A DNA stretch of 16,813 bases. Source: Hyphomicrobiales bacterium (GTDB taxonomy: Bacteria; Pseudomonadota; Alphaproteobacteria; Rhizobiales; Hyphomicrobiaceae). The position numbers were made by a program, and so were the translations under genes. Below the pieces are notes generated by a model that was given only the letters and a program-made list of their open reading frames with translations, was not told the origin of the DNA and made no database searches. Below, one piece after another: positions 7,367 through 14,940 of the stretch. The stretch is taken from the NCBI GenBank assembly GCA_017304275.1, contig JAFKKW010000201.1, positions 1 to 16,813 of the forward strand, given 5' to 3'. How positions within the stretch are numbered: position 1 is the first letter of the stretch; each line of letters opens with the position of its first letter.

Positions 7367-8176
7367 TCACCGCCCCAATTCTGAGCGCACAAGAGCGGCA
7401 ATTTGGAGATCAACGTCCGCATTCGCTCCATCGGCGATCAGCCAGGCCGCCGAAAGCCCGCAATAAGCCAGGACCCATCGGAGGAGCCGCCGCCTGTCGA
7501 GGCCAGCTCGTTCGGCCACGATGTCGAGCCGGCGCCGGAAGCGCTCGGGCAGGACCGCCACCGGCCGCGCGGGATCGTCCATGTCGGGGTTGCAGAACAG
7601 GTTGGCATAGTCGAACCCGCGCTCGCCGGCGATCCGGTTGGGATCGATCGCGAGCCATCCGCGCGGACCGAAGTCCAGGATATTGCCGTGGTGAAGGTCG
7701 CCATGCAGGACGCCGAAATCCTGCGGTTCCGAAAGCAGCGCCCGTGCCGCCGTGGCGGCATCGGCAAAGACACCCCCATGGGTTGTAGCAGCGGGCCAGA
7801 GCGCGTCGAACCATTGCGCGAGCGGCACGAGGTCGGGCAGCGGCTTGCCGCGCGGCGCGTGCAGCACCGCCGCCACGTCGCAGATGATGCGGGTCGCCTC
7901 GTCGTCCCGGCCGTTGCGCGCATAGTCCGCGAGCGAGCGCGTCCCTTGAGCCCGCTCCAGCAGCAGCGCGTCGTCGTCCATGGCGAGCACGCGGGCCGCG
8001 CCCGTTCCATCCCACCAGCGCATCAGGACGCCCCCGTCCTTCGCTTCGGGATGGGTGGCGATGCGGAGCATGGCGGCGTCGCCGCCCCGGCGGACGGGAA
8101 GCAGCCGGGCCGCGGGCGTGACGATGGCAGCACCGTCGGGCACGAGATCCCAGCGCGCAAGATAGGCGTCAAACAT
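7367..8176 (-). CDS. Aminoglycoside phosphotransferase-like kinase (streptomycin 6-kinase/APH(6) family)
   Basis: This is a 269-residue cytoplasmic protein. The kinase core is clear. The N-lobe has LRIATHPEAKDGGVLMRWW at 37-55, whose Lys46 or a nearby residue stands in for ATP contact, and LLLERAQGTRSL at 71-82 is hinge-like. HGDLHHGN at 158-165 gives catalytic Asp160 and metal-binding Asn165. LAIDPNRIAGERGFDYAN at 175-192 carries the magnesium Asp178. The spacing and the IDP...GERGFDYAN motif match the aminoglycoside/hydroxyurea resistance kinase family (APH(6), StrB-like). Such genes are common in chromosomes of soil bacteria, so real drug resistance cannot be concluded. Base composition matches the neighbours and there is no mobile element beside it. 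The ATG at 8176 has a weak ribosome binding site. Confidence 0.85.
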   Translation of the reverse strand: MFDAYLARWDLVPDGAAIVTPAARLLPVRRGGDAAMLRIATHPEAKDGGVLMRWWDGTGAARVLAMDDDALLLERAQGTRSLADYARNGRDDEATRIICDVAAVLHAPRGKPLPDLVPLAQWFDALWPAATTHGGVFADAATAARALLSEPQDFGVLHGDLHHGNILDFGPRGWLAIDPNRIAGERGFDYANLFCNPDMDDPARPVAVLPERFRRRLDIVAERAGLDRRRLLRWVLAYCGLSAAWLIADGANADVDLQIAALVRSELGR

Positions 8177-8269
8177 GGAACATCACGGGCCGGGGCCCCC
8201 ACCGCGGGCCGGACCAGGAAGAGGCGGCGCCGGGGCTGCTTCGCCGCAAGGACAGAAGCCGCCTGTCCG

Positions 8270-8551
8270 CTACACGACCTGCGTCACCCGCTGGCTGTCG
8301 AGCCACTTGGCGATCACGGTGCGGTCGTGGAACTCGATCGCACCGCAGTTCTGGCAAACGATCATCAGCACGTTGGGCGTCGAGCTGGATGAGCAATCCG
8401 CCGTGGCGCCGCGCTGACAGGAGATCGTATGAACGTCGAGATCGCATTTGGAACGGAACCGCCCGCACACGGCGCAGCTCGTAAGATGTTTGCCGAACAG
8501 GAACTTGTCCACGTCGGCCTTGGTGATTTCGCGGCACTGGGTATCGGCCAT
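8270..8551 (-). CDS. Small zinc-ribbon-like protein, hypothetical
   Basis: This protein has 93 residues from the ATG at 8551, chosen because AAAGGTG lies about eight bases upstream; the frame is open further to 8758, but that extension overlaps the end of the lipoprotein gene and has no family character. Two cysteine pairs, CAVC (26-29) and CQNC (66-69), are separated by 36 residues and are followed by glycine in each case, as in zinc ribbons. Extra cysteines lie at 6, 36, 45 and 53. A middle stretch rich in serine (53-57) precedes a hydrophobic VLMIV strand at 61-65. No signal peptide is seen, so it is probably cytoplasmic. I do not recognise the function; a zinc-binding adaptor or nucleic-acid-binding protein are possibilities. 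Confidence 0.65.
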   Translation of the reverse strand: MADTQCREITKADVDKFLFGKHLTSCAVCGRFRSKCDLDVHTISCQRGATADCSSSSTPNVLMIVCQNCGAIEFHDRTVIAKWLDSQRVTQVV

Positions 8552-8696
8552 CGCACCCACCTTTGAGTTGTCGTTTCCCCGAGTCTTATCCTTTTCCAAC
8601 AAAGATAATCCGCGCACGCCCTTGGAGCAAGAAGCGCCACGCAGTTTCGCAGTGCAGCACAAGTATTGAATTGGAATCTCGAGGGGCAAAAACCGC

Positions 8697-9542
8697 CTAG
8701 TTCTCGCCCACGCGCTTGATCTCGGGGAGCGGGGTTTCGTCGGCGCTCTTGAGCGCAACGTTGGCGGCCCCGCCGTCGATCACGATCTCCGCCGACTTGA
8801 TGCAGATCGGCATCCGGTTCGGCTTGAACGTCTGCTTGATCTCGAACATGCCGTCGTGATCGCGCACGGTGACGTTGGCCTGCCCCTGCGCCACCTTCTC
8901 AACCTCGACCTTGCCGCCGAGCTTGGCGAGGTCCGTCTGCTTGAGCCGGTAGCTCACGGCCCCCGCGCGAACCGTCTCCCGCACCAGGAAATACTTGCTC
9001 CCCGCCTTCGGCGTCATGTTGGCCTTGAACAGCTCGACGATCTTGTCCGCCACGTGGTCGTCGATCACCTCGCCCACCATGTCCTCGACCGTGATGTCGA
9101 CCGTCATCGCCTTCTTGTAGTCGGCCGACGCCGAGGCCGTGAGACCGGGCACCACCTTCTGCAGCAGGTCCATGGACATGCCCGCGTTCGCCTGCTGCGT
9201 GTCGGTCAGCACATAGTTCGAGATCGGCACCTCGCGCTTGACGGTGCCGAGCGCGGCCAGCGCCGGATCGCCGGTGAAATCCTTGACGCGGAAGTAGGTC
9301 CCGTCCTTCTCCAGCCGGTAGATCGAGCCGGCCGGATCGAAGCCGTTGGGCACGAGGGGGCACTGGTAGCCCTTGGGCACGCCGGGCACGAACTGGGCCG
9401 TCAGGGTTTCGGCCGTCGGCTTGATCGACGCCGTAGAGAGGCCGGACATGAGATCCGAGCAACCGGTGATGAGCGCCGAGCACGAAAGCACGGCGATTCC
9501 GCGAAGGCATGCCTTCCCAACTGCGCGAAAACCGGTTCCCAT
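8697..9542 (-). CDS. Predicted lipoprotein, function unknown
   Basis: This protein has 281 residues from the ATG at 9542, supported by GGAG upstream; an in-frame extension to 9653 precedes the signal peptide and is rejected. The signal sequence ends in ALITGC, giving a lipobox with Cys28 as the lipidated residue. The mature protein is soluble and beta-rich in appearance. Recognisable stretches are PKGYQCPLVPNGFDPAGSIYR at about 56-76, the acidic TVEDMVGEVIDDHVADKIVELF at 151-172 and KYFLVRETVRAGAVSYRL at 183-200. Position +2 after the cysteine is Ser, so outer-membrane sorting is plausible. I cannot assign a family. It follows the PepSY gene by 133 bases and could be in the same transcript, though an iron role is not shown. 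Confidence 0.8.
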   Translation of the reverse strand: MGTGFRAVGKACLRGIAVLSCSALITGCSDLMSGLSTASIKPTAETLTAQFVPGVPKGYQCPLVPNGFDPAGSIYRLEKDGTYFRVKDFTGDPALAALGTVKREVPISNYVLTDTQQANAGMSMDLLQKVVPGLTASASADYKKAMTVDITVEDMVGEVIDDHVADKIVELFKANMTPKAGSKYFLVRETVRAGAVSYRLKQTDLAKLGGKVEVEKVAQGQANVTVRDHDGMFEIKQTFKPNRMPICIKSAEIVIDGGAANVALKSADETPLPEIKRVGEN

Positions 9543-9675
9543 CGCACCCTGCTCCCGTCCCCAAAACGGGCTGAGTGGTACCAGGGGCCGTCGAGGCTCA
9601 CAATGAGGGGGGATCGATCTATCACCAACGGTTGCAAATCCGCCCACAGGCAAATGTTGGGAAACATGGGCGGCG

Positions 9676-10971
9676 TCAGCGCGCGGCGCGCCCCAGCCGA
9701 TCGTTGTCTACGGCCACGCGCGGCAATTTCTGGAGCACCCGCGCCGCCCGCTTCTTGAACCAGATCACGATGCCGGTTGCCGACAGCAGGGCGACCACGA
9801 GCCCCATGAACGACAGGAACACGCGCCCCGGAATGCCGGCGATGCGGCCGGAGTGCAGAGGAAACTGAAGTTGCATGAAGATATCGGCCGCCGTCCCTTC
9901 CCAGGGCACGCGCCCGCCTTCGAGCGCGCCGGTCGCCCCGTCGAGGAACAACATCTTGACGCCCATCCCCGCCGAGCCGTGGTCATCGCCGGGATGGAAG
10001 AAGCTGATGGAATAGAGCCCGTGCTGGAGCCCATAGAACGCCCCGCCGGCGGGCTCGTCCCATCCGCGGCGCGCCGCCTCGGCGCGGGCGATCTCGACGG
10101 CCTGAGGGAATGCCAGCACGGGTTCGATCGGTTTGTTGAGCGCCGTCGGCGCACGATCGTCGAACGCGTCGGGCGTCAGGGTCGAGATGCGGCTCAGGAT
10201 CGGTCGCACCACCTGATTATTGAGGTTCATCGAGATCGACGTGAAGGCGAGGATGAAGAGCGCGGCCCATAGCCAGAGTCCGAAGGCACGATGCAGGTCG
10301 AGGTTGCGCCGATACGCGCTTGCGCCGCGCTTGATCGACCAGGCAGGCTTCCAGCGCTGCCACCAGGTCCGCTGCGCGCCGCCCGCAGGATCGTCGCGCA
10401 CGCTTCCGTTCACCCCCGTCCCGGCGCGGCGCGGAAGCGTCAGGTAGAAACCGACGAAGCAATCGAACATCCAGACGATGCCGACGACCCCCATGAACAA
10501 CATGCCGAGATCGGTCACGCCCCAGAGATCGGGAATGTGCATCGAGTAATGAAGCTTATAGAGGAACGGCAGAATGTTCTCGCTATCGAGCGAGATGGCG
10601 CCCCAGAAGCGCCGGCCCGCAACCTCGCCGCTGACGGGATCGATGAACACCTGATTGTAGTCGACGTCGAACAGCTCTCCGGTCTTTGCATCGACGCGCG
10701 GCTCGACGAAGAGATCCGCGTTATGCCCCTCCTCGAACGAGAGCGTGAAATAGCTCACGCGGATCCTGGGGTCCGCTGCCTCGACACGGCGCACGAGCTC
10801 GAACGACGAAAGCGGCGCGCCCGTCGCCTTCGCATCGAAGAGGTGCGGATTGAGCCACTCGTCGAGCTCGTGATCCCAAGAGATGACGGCCCCCGTCAGT
10901 CCTGCAATGAACAGGAAGACGGCGATGAACAAGCCGGCCCAGCGATGAACGATCGTAAAAAGTCCGCGCAT
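9676..10971 (-). CDS. PepSY-associated transmembrane protein (FoxB/PiuB-like, siderophore reduction)
   Basis: This 431-residue inner-membrane protein is of the PepSY_TM family. The first helix carries the family motif TIVHRWAGLFIAVFLFIAGLTG at 6-27, followed by the periplasmic WDHELDEWLNPHLF. Further signature parts are LHYSMHIPDLWG, which precedes a second helix region ending in GFYLTLPRR, and DLHRAFGLWLWAALFILAFTS, which opens the third. A last helix near the C-terminus is followed by FKKRAARV. Histidines at the helix ends (His9, LHYSMH, DLHRAFG) fit the di-heme or iron-reductase role described for FoxB-type proteins. The start has AGGAG four bases upstream. It begins only 12 bases after the TonB-receptor stop, so the two genes form an operon. 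The likely role is releasing iron from an imported siderophore in the periplasm; this comes from family knowledge plus context. Confidence 0.88.
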   Translation of the reverse strand: MRGLFTIVHRWAGLFIAVFLFIAGLTGAVISWDHELDEWLNPHLFDAKATGAPLSSFELVRRVEAADPRIRVSYFTLSFEEGHNADLFVEPRVDAKTGELFDVDYNQVFIDPVSGEVAGRRFWGAISLDSENILPFLYKLHYSMHIPDLWGVTDLGMLFMGVVGIVWMFDCFVGFYLTLPRRAGTGVNGSVRDDPAGGAQRTWWQRWKPAWSIKRGASAYRRNLDLHRAFGLWLWAALFILAFTSISMNLNNQVVRPILSRISTLTPDAFDDRAPTALNKPIEPVLAFPQAVEIARAEAARRGWDEPAGGAFYGLQHGLYSISFFHPGDDHGSAGMGVKMLFLDGATGALEGGRVPWEGTAADIFMQLQFPLHSGRIAGIPGRVFLSFMGLVVALLSATGIVIWFKKRAARVLQKLPRVAVDNDRLGRAAR

Positions 10972-10983
10972 CCCGCTCCTAAG

Positions 10984-13350
10984 CTAGAATCTGTAAGTCA
11001 GGGCAGTCGTCACAGCGCGCCTGTTTCCAAGGAAACAATCACCGCGCGCGAGACAGGTCGACAGATATTCCTTGTCTTCGAGGTTCGTCCCATTGAGTGA
11101 CCAGCGCCATTGGCCTGCGTCGTACGCAATCATGGCATCGACAAGTCCGACCGGCGGCGTTTTCAACTCATCGTAACCGTCCCAGGACGATCCGATATAC
11201 CGGACGCCCGCGCCCACCGACCATCCCTTGAGCACCGGCTCGTCGAAGCTGTACATCGCCCAGAGCGACGCCATGTGCTCCGGCACGGATTCGACACGGA
11301 AGCCCTTCTGATCGCCGCCGGTATATTCGGCATCGGTAAACGAGTAGCCACCCACGATCTTGAGGTGTTCGGTCACGTTACCGACCGCCTCGATCTCGAA
11401 GCCGCGGATGCTGACTTCGCCCGACTGAATCGAGAACAACGGGTTCGGACCGCTGGCCAGCCGGTTGCTTTCGGTAATGTCATACACCGCACCGTTGAGC
11501 ATGAAGCTGGTACCGGGTGGCTGATACTTGAAGCCAACCTCGTACATCTCGCCTTCCTGCGGATCGAACGCGCCGCCCCCTTCCTTGCGGCCGATCACGG
11601 GAACAAACGACTGTGCATAGCTGACGTAAGGCGTGAGCCCGAACGAGAACTCATACATGAGCCCCGCCCGGTACGTCGTCGCCTCGTTCCTTTGATCGAC
11701 GGCATCGGATGAGCCTTCGTACGGATTGTCCGTCGTACTGTCCTGATGCAGCCAGTCATGCCGTGCGCCGAGCACAGCAATCCAGTTGCCGAGCTTGATC
11801 TGGTCCTGAACGTAAACGCCCGTCTGGTTGATGGTCTGATGGTCCACAAACTGGATGGGAATGGACGAAACGATATCGTAGCCGACGATATAGCCGTTGA
11901 CATCGTACTGCGGGATGCCGAGCGTTTCGGGTTGCCCATAAACGGGATCGTAGACATTGAACGGGTTGAGCGAGATCGCTTCCCCAGACCGCTGGCTGGA
12001 GGTGAAATGACTGAAGTCCACGCCACCTACGACCTTGTGCCGGATCGCTCCCGTGTCAAATTTGGCTTCCAGGTTTGTGTCCGTGTTCCATTGCGACGTA
12101 TCGGCAATCCCCTCGCCCTTGGCGCGTCGCATGGTTTCCATCTGGGGATCCGAATACGGGAAATAGGGATCAACGAGCTCCTGGCCGTAGAAGAACGCCG
12201 GATAATATGTGTCGTAGACATTGTGGACGTCCGTGTAGCGTACGTTGCTCCTGAGCCGGAACGTTTCATCAAACTTGTGATCGACGAACAGCGATCCACT
12301 CTTCACGTCGGTATCGTAGCGATCGAACCCCGGCTCTCCGACGAAGCGATCAAACGGAATGATGCCGCTTGGACCGGGGAACCGCGTGCCGACATGCGGC
12401 AGGAACTGCTGCGTCGAGCCCGAGTCGTCGTTCTGGAAATGCCCGAGCAGTGTAATGCTGGTACCGGCAACGGGCTTGTAGGTGATGGACGGCGACAGTG
12501 CCATATGATCGTTGGGGACATAGTCCACTTGCGTGTCGGCATCGCGCAGCGCGCCGACCAGCCGATACGTCCACTTGCCGTCCTCCGTCAGCTTGCCGGT
12601 CATGTCTGTTTTGACCGTCATCCAGTCGAATGAGCCGTACTCGACCGTGACCTCGCGATAGTCTTCCTCTTGCGGCCGCTTCGAAACTGAGTTCACGATC
12701 CCGCCGACCGGAGCCTGGCCGTAGAGAACGGACGGCGGCCCGCGCAGCACCTCGATGCGTTCCATGAAGTAGGGATCGATCTTGTAGGTGTAGACGTAGT
12801 AATTGAAAGTCCGCTTCAGACCGTCGAGGAATTCGGCCGCTTCCGTGCCGCGAACGAAAGACGAGTCGGCGCGGCTGTCGAAGCCATACCCGTCAGCAAT
12901 GACACCCGGTACATAGCGGAGCGCTTCCTGGTAGGTTTGCGCCCCCTGATCGCGGATCTGCTGAGCGCCGACGACGGACACGGACTGCGGGATCTCGCGC
13001 AACGGCGTGTCGCTCTTGGAACCCGTCGTCGTCTGGGTTGCGACGTACCCGTTCTTGAGCGGACCGGTCCCGCTTTCGGTCTGAGGCTCCCGTGAATCCG
13101 TTGCGCTCGACGGCTGCTGCTGCGCCGTCGTTGCGGGCGCCTTTTTCGTCTGAGATGCTTTCTTCTTCGGGGCCGTCTTCTTGGCCGTCGTCTCGACGCT
13201 GATCTTGGGAAGCTCGACAGCATCCGCCGGCGGAGGAGCGGGCTCGGTCTGACTCGCCGCGTCCTGCGCGAAGGCGCCGGGCGCGGCGCCTACCGCGCAG
13301 ACGAGAGCGCCGACCAGGAAACGGACTGTAAAAGGGAGATGCCTCACCAT
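10984..13350 (-). CDS. TonB-dependent siderophore receptor
   Basis: This is a 788-residue outer-membrane receptor for a ferric siderophore. The ATG at 13350 opens the signal peptide (VRFLVGALVCAVGAAPGAFAQ, cleavage near 29) and has AGGGG seven bases upstream; an in-frame GTG at 13404 is an alternative start. The mature N-terminus carries a possible TonB box, ELPKISVE at 46-53, then a Lys/Ala/Thr/Gln-rich linker to about 100. No STN signalling domain is present, so direct control of a cognate sigma factor is unlikely. The plug runs about 104-225, with PLREIPQSVSVV at 116-127, RIEVLRGPPSVLYGQAPVGG at 198-217 and IVNSVSKRP. The remaining residues form the beta barrel, which ends in the typical ALTYRF with terminal Phe. 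The substrate cannot be named. It is followed directly by the PepSY gene. Confidence 0.92.
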   Translation of the reverse strand: MVRHLPFTVRFLVGALVCAVGAAPGAFAQDAASQTEPAPPPADAVELPKISVETTAKKTAPKKKASQTKKAPATTAQQQPSSATDSREPQTESGTGPLKNGYVATQTTTGSKSDTPLREIPQSVSVVGAQQIRDQGAQTYQEALRYVPGVIADGYGFDSRADSSFVRGTEAAEFLDGLKRTFNYYVYTYKIDPYFMERIEVLRGPPSVLYGQAPVGGIVNSVSKRPQEEDYREVTVEYGSFDWMTVKTDMTGKLTEDGKWTYRLVGALRDADTQVDYVPNDHMALSPSITYKPVAGTSITLLGHFQNDDSGSTQQFLPHVGTRFPGPSGIIPFDRFVGEPGFDRYDTDVKSGSLFVDHKFDETFRLRSNVRYTDVHNVYDTYYPAFFYGQELVDPYFPYSDPQMETMRRAKGEGIADTSQWNTDTNLEAKFDTGAIRHKVVGGVDFSHFTSSQRSGEAISLNPFNVYDPVYGQPETLGIPQYDVNGYIVGYDIVSSIPIQFVDHQTINQTGVYVQDQIKLGNWIAVLGARHDWLHQDSTTDNPYEGSSDAVDQRNEATTYRAGLMYEFSFGLTPYVSYAQSFVPVIGRKEGGGAFDPQEGEMYEVGFKYQPPGTSFMLNGAVYDITESNRLASGPNPLFSIQSGEVSIRGFEIEAVGNVTEHLKIVGGYSFTDAEYTGGDQKGFRVESVPEHMASLWAMYSFDEPVLKGWSVGAGVRYIGSSWDGYDELKTPPVGLVDAMIAYDAGQWRWSLNGTNLEDKEYLSTCLARGDCFLGNRRAVTTALTYRF

Positions 13351-13411
13351 GCCATGGCCCCTGAGATCGTGACCGCCTCCAGGGATTGGCTCCGGAAGCG
13401 TCACAACGGAT

Positions 13412-13492
13412 GCTGGCTGGCTTGCGACGAGGCAGGCCCTCAGTCGCTGGCTGGCTGATTTTCCAACATGAATAACAACGACGGCTGATTTT
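13412..13492. repeat. Short direct repeats in the TonB-receptor upstream region
   Basis: GCTGGCTGGCT occurs at 13412-13422 and again at 13446-13456, 34 bases apart. GGCTGATTTT occurs at 13453-13462 and at 13483-13492, 30 bases apart. The spacings are close to three helical turns. The rest of the stretch 13351-13490, upstream of the receptor gene, holds no ORF I can support. A regulatory role is possible but unproven. Confidence 0.45.
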
Positions 13493-13510
13493 GTATACCT
13501 AGGGGGTACA
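13492..13510. promoter_or_regulatory. Imperfect palindrome, candidate operator or promoter element
   Basis: The 19-base site begins with TGTA and ends with TACA and has partly matching CC/GG inside (TGTA-x2-CC ... GG-x2-TACA). It lies 142 bases upstream of the receptor ATG and 41 bases (centre to centre) from the perfect palindrome at 13532-13552. The sites share the TGTA...TACA arms but differ in spacing. It may bind the regulator of the iron operon. It is not a recognisable Fur, RirA or Irr box. Confidence 0.35.
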
Positions 13511-13531
13511 CTATAGGGTGCATGAGGGGCA

Positions 13532-13552
13532 CGGTGTATCTGAAATACACCG
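13532..13552. promoter_or_regulatory. Perfect inverted repeat, candidate operator in divergent region
   Basis: Eight-base arms CGGTGTAT (13532-13539) and ATACACCG (13545-13552) are exactly complementary around CTGAA. The site ends 11 bases before the -35 of the cspA promoter and lies about 180 bases from the receptor start. It could serve either divergent gene as a dimer-binding site. No T-run follows on either strand, so a terminator is unlikely. Confidence 0.5.
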
Positions 13553-13563
13553 CCTGATGATCC

Positions 13564-13592
13564 TTGCTTTCGCCATAGACTGACCGCATATA
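13564..13592 (+). promoter_or_regulatory. Sigma70-type promoter for cspA
   Basis: TTGCTT (13564-13569) and CATATA (13587-13592) are separated by 17 bases; the preceding bases give CCTTGC, a common alphaproteobacterial -35 form. Transcription would start near 13598-13600, exactly where the leader hairpin begins, leaving a leader of about 157 bases before the cspA ATG. Confidence 0.55.
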
Positions 13593-13597
13593 GCGCT

Positions 13598-13756
13598 GGC
13601 CGGTGCGCTCCGAGGTGGACGTACCCTCACGAAGACTGAATGAGAGAGCGTGCCACCGGCCGTTTTGCCTTATTCCTGATTGACTGAGATCCCGGACGTA
13701 CGGCGTGCCGTCCGGGACTGGCTGAGCTTTTTTGCACGCAAGAAGGAAACTGACAC
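13598..13756 (+). promoter_or_regulatory. Structured 5' leader of cspA (candidate cold-responsive RNA element)
   Basis: Two strong stems can form. The first pairs GGCCGGTG (13598-13605) with CACCGGCC (13654-13661). It continues with CGCTC (13606-13610) against GAGCG (13646-13650) after a three-base bulge, and encloses a small GAGG/CCTC hairpin; it is followed by GTTTTG. The second pairs TCCCGGAC (13690-13697) with GTCCGGGA (13710-13717) and precedes a T6 run at 13728-13733. The ribosome binding site AGAAGGA (13741-13747) lies nine bases before the ATG and is left free by both stems. Long structured leaders control cold-shock mRNAs by temperature in well-studied bacteria; the same role here is inference. 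Confidence 0.5.
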
Positions 13757-13972
13757 ATGGATCGCATCACGGGCACCGTGAAGTTCTTCAACACCGCGAA
13801 GGGCTTCGGCTTCATCCAGCCCGAGGACGGATCGAAGGACGTCTTCATCCACATCTCTGCGCTCGAGCGCGCCGGCATCAACGGCATCTACGAGGGCGAC
13901 AAGCTCTCGTTCGTGCTCGAGGATGACCGCAAGGGCCGCGGCAAGCAGGCCGGCCAGGTCCAGCTCGTCTAA
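13757..13972 (+). CDS. cspA: CspA-family cold shock protein
   Basis: This 71-residue single cold-shock domain protein binds single-stranded RNA and DNA and acts as an RNA chaperone in the cytoplasm. The RNA-binding motifs are intact: KGFGFIQ at 15-21 (RNP1) and VFIHI at 29-33 (RNP2), preceded by TGTVKFFN at 5-12. Length is normal for the family. The start is set by AGAAGGA nine bases upstream. The gene is monocistronic: it has its own promoter and long leader and is closed by an intrinsic terminator 30 bases after the stop. Whether it is cold-induced or constitutive cannot be told from the protein; many alphaproteobacteria carry several copies. Confidence 0.96.
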   Translation: MDRITGTVKFFNTAKGFGFIQPEDGSKDVFIHISALERAGINGIYEGDKLSFVLEDDRKGRGKQAGQVQLV

Positions 13973-14002
13973 TACGCGCGATAAGGATCCGCTCGGATCT
14001 CG

Positions 14003-14032
14003 AAGCCGCCGGTCCCTGCCGGCGGCTTTTCT
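14003..14032 (+). terminator. Rho-independent terminator of cspA
   Basis: Arms AAGCCGCCGG (14003-14012) and CCGGCGGCTT (14019-14028) form a perfect ten-pair stem with a TCCCTG loop, followed by TTCT. It sits between cspA and the convergent methyltransferase, whose stop codon starts two bases after the stem, so it may partly block transcription from both sides, although only the plus strand has the T-run. Confidence 0.88.
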
Positions 14033-14636
14033 ATTGCGTCCGGCGCGCAAGCCAGACGGTGTGCCCGCCGCAGTCCGGGTCCTCGGCCACGTGCTCGAGA
14101 ACCTCGAAGCCGTTGTCCGCGAGCAGGCCGCGATACGCGTCGGGACTAAGGCTCGCATGATACAGCGGCTCGTCCTGGAAGCGGCCGATGGCCTCGCCGT
14201 CGGACGGCCCGCTCGTGAACAGCAGCGCTGCCCCCGGCGCAGCGTGGGAACGGAACAGCGGAAACATCGCGCGCTGGTCGTCGCCCGTCAGGTGGAAGAA
14301 ACTGTCCCACGCGACAATTCCGTCGAAGCGGGCGCCGAGATCGAGCCGCCGCATATCGCCGACGATCCAGTCGTGATCCGGAAAGCGCCGCCTGCAGAGC
14401 CCGATCAACGACGGCGCGGAATCGACGCCGGTTAAACGGTGACCGCACGCGATCAGATGACGCGCGATAGGCTCGCCCGAGCCGCAACCGAGATCGAGGA
14501 GCGAGACCCCAGGCCCGGTCACCGCCTGGAACCGGTCGAGCCAGGTTCGCTCGAAAAGCGACCGGCCGCGCTCACGGTCCCAGGCCTGCGCGTGGCGCTC
14601 GTAGAGGTCGATGATCTGAGCGGATGACGGGTGCAT
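14031..14636 (-). CDS. Class I SAM-dependent methyltransferase
   Basis: This protein has 201 residues from the ATG at 14636, which has GGAG nine bases upstream; the frame extends to 14723, but the extra N-terminus is not family-like. The SAM-binding core is clear: motif I LLDLGCGSGEP at 46-56, Asp72 in TGVDSAP for ribose binding, GDMRRLDL at 93-100 (motif II/III) and FDGIVAWDSFFHL at 104-116. The N-terminal helix IIDLYERHAQAWDRER at 8-23 is typical of a common alphaproteobacterial subgroup. The methyl acceptor cannot be predicted. It is soluble and cytoplasmic. It is convergent with cspA and divergent from the helicase gene, so it is probably transcribed alone. Confidence 0.88.
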   Translation of the reverse strand: MHPSSAQIIDLYERHAQAWDRERGRSLFERTWLDRFQAVTGPGVSLLDLGCGSGEPIARHLIACGHRLTGVDSAPSLIGLCRRRFPDHDWIVGDMRRLDLGARFDGIVAWDSFFHLTGDDQRAMFPLFRSHAAPGAALLFTSGPSDGEAIGRFQDEPLYHASLSPDAYRGLLADNGFEVLEHVAEDPDCGGHTVWLARRTQ

Positions 14637-14738
14637 ACGGGAAGTCTCCGGGATGTAGCCGCACCACGCAAGCCCTGCGGCGACGCCGCGCCCGGCGCGT
14701 CCTTGACTTGGCATCCGCAACATGAGACAAGCCGCGCA

Positions 14739-14759
14739 ACGCTCGTAGGAATCGAGCGT
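14739..14759. promoter_or_regulatory. Inverted repeat, candidate operator
   Basis: Arms ACGCTCG (14739-14745) and CGAGCGT (14753-14759) are exactly complementary around TAGGAAT. The position, about 100 bases upstream of the methyltransferase start and 200 bases upstream of the helicase start, suits a site shared by divergent genes. The regulator is unknown. Confidence 0.35.
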
Positions 14760-14872
14760 CTTCCGGCGCTCCAGCCGCGTGAAGGGACAAGTCTCGGGCC
14801 CAATTGATAAGCCCTATTCGTCCCCCTGTTGAGCGCCCTGAAACACTCCCCATCCGACAGCCCAGGCCACGC

Positions 14873-14940
14873 GGGGCGTCATCGAAGTGAAGCTTGCCCC
14901 TGCCATAAGCGGCGCGGGCTGCTTGCCGCTACGCGGCTTT
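14873..14940 (+). promoter_or_regulatory. Helicase mRNA leader with mutually exclusive hairpins
   Basis: AGCGGC (14908-14913) can pair with GCCGCT (14925-14930). The same GCCGC (14925-14929) can instead pair with GCGGC (14933-14937) over a TAC loop, and this second hairpin is followed by TTT. An upstream stem, GGGGC (14873-14877) with GCCCC (14896-14900), encloses a further small hairpin. Alternative pairing just before the start codon is typical of attenuators and thermosensors, but conservation is not tested. Confidence 0.4.

Noticed and set aside
13351..13500. Possible cobalamin or other metabolite riboswitch ahead of the TonB receptor
   Set aside because: No conserved riboswitch core was recognised on the minus strand; only short repeats are visible.
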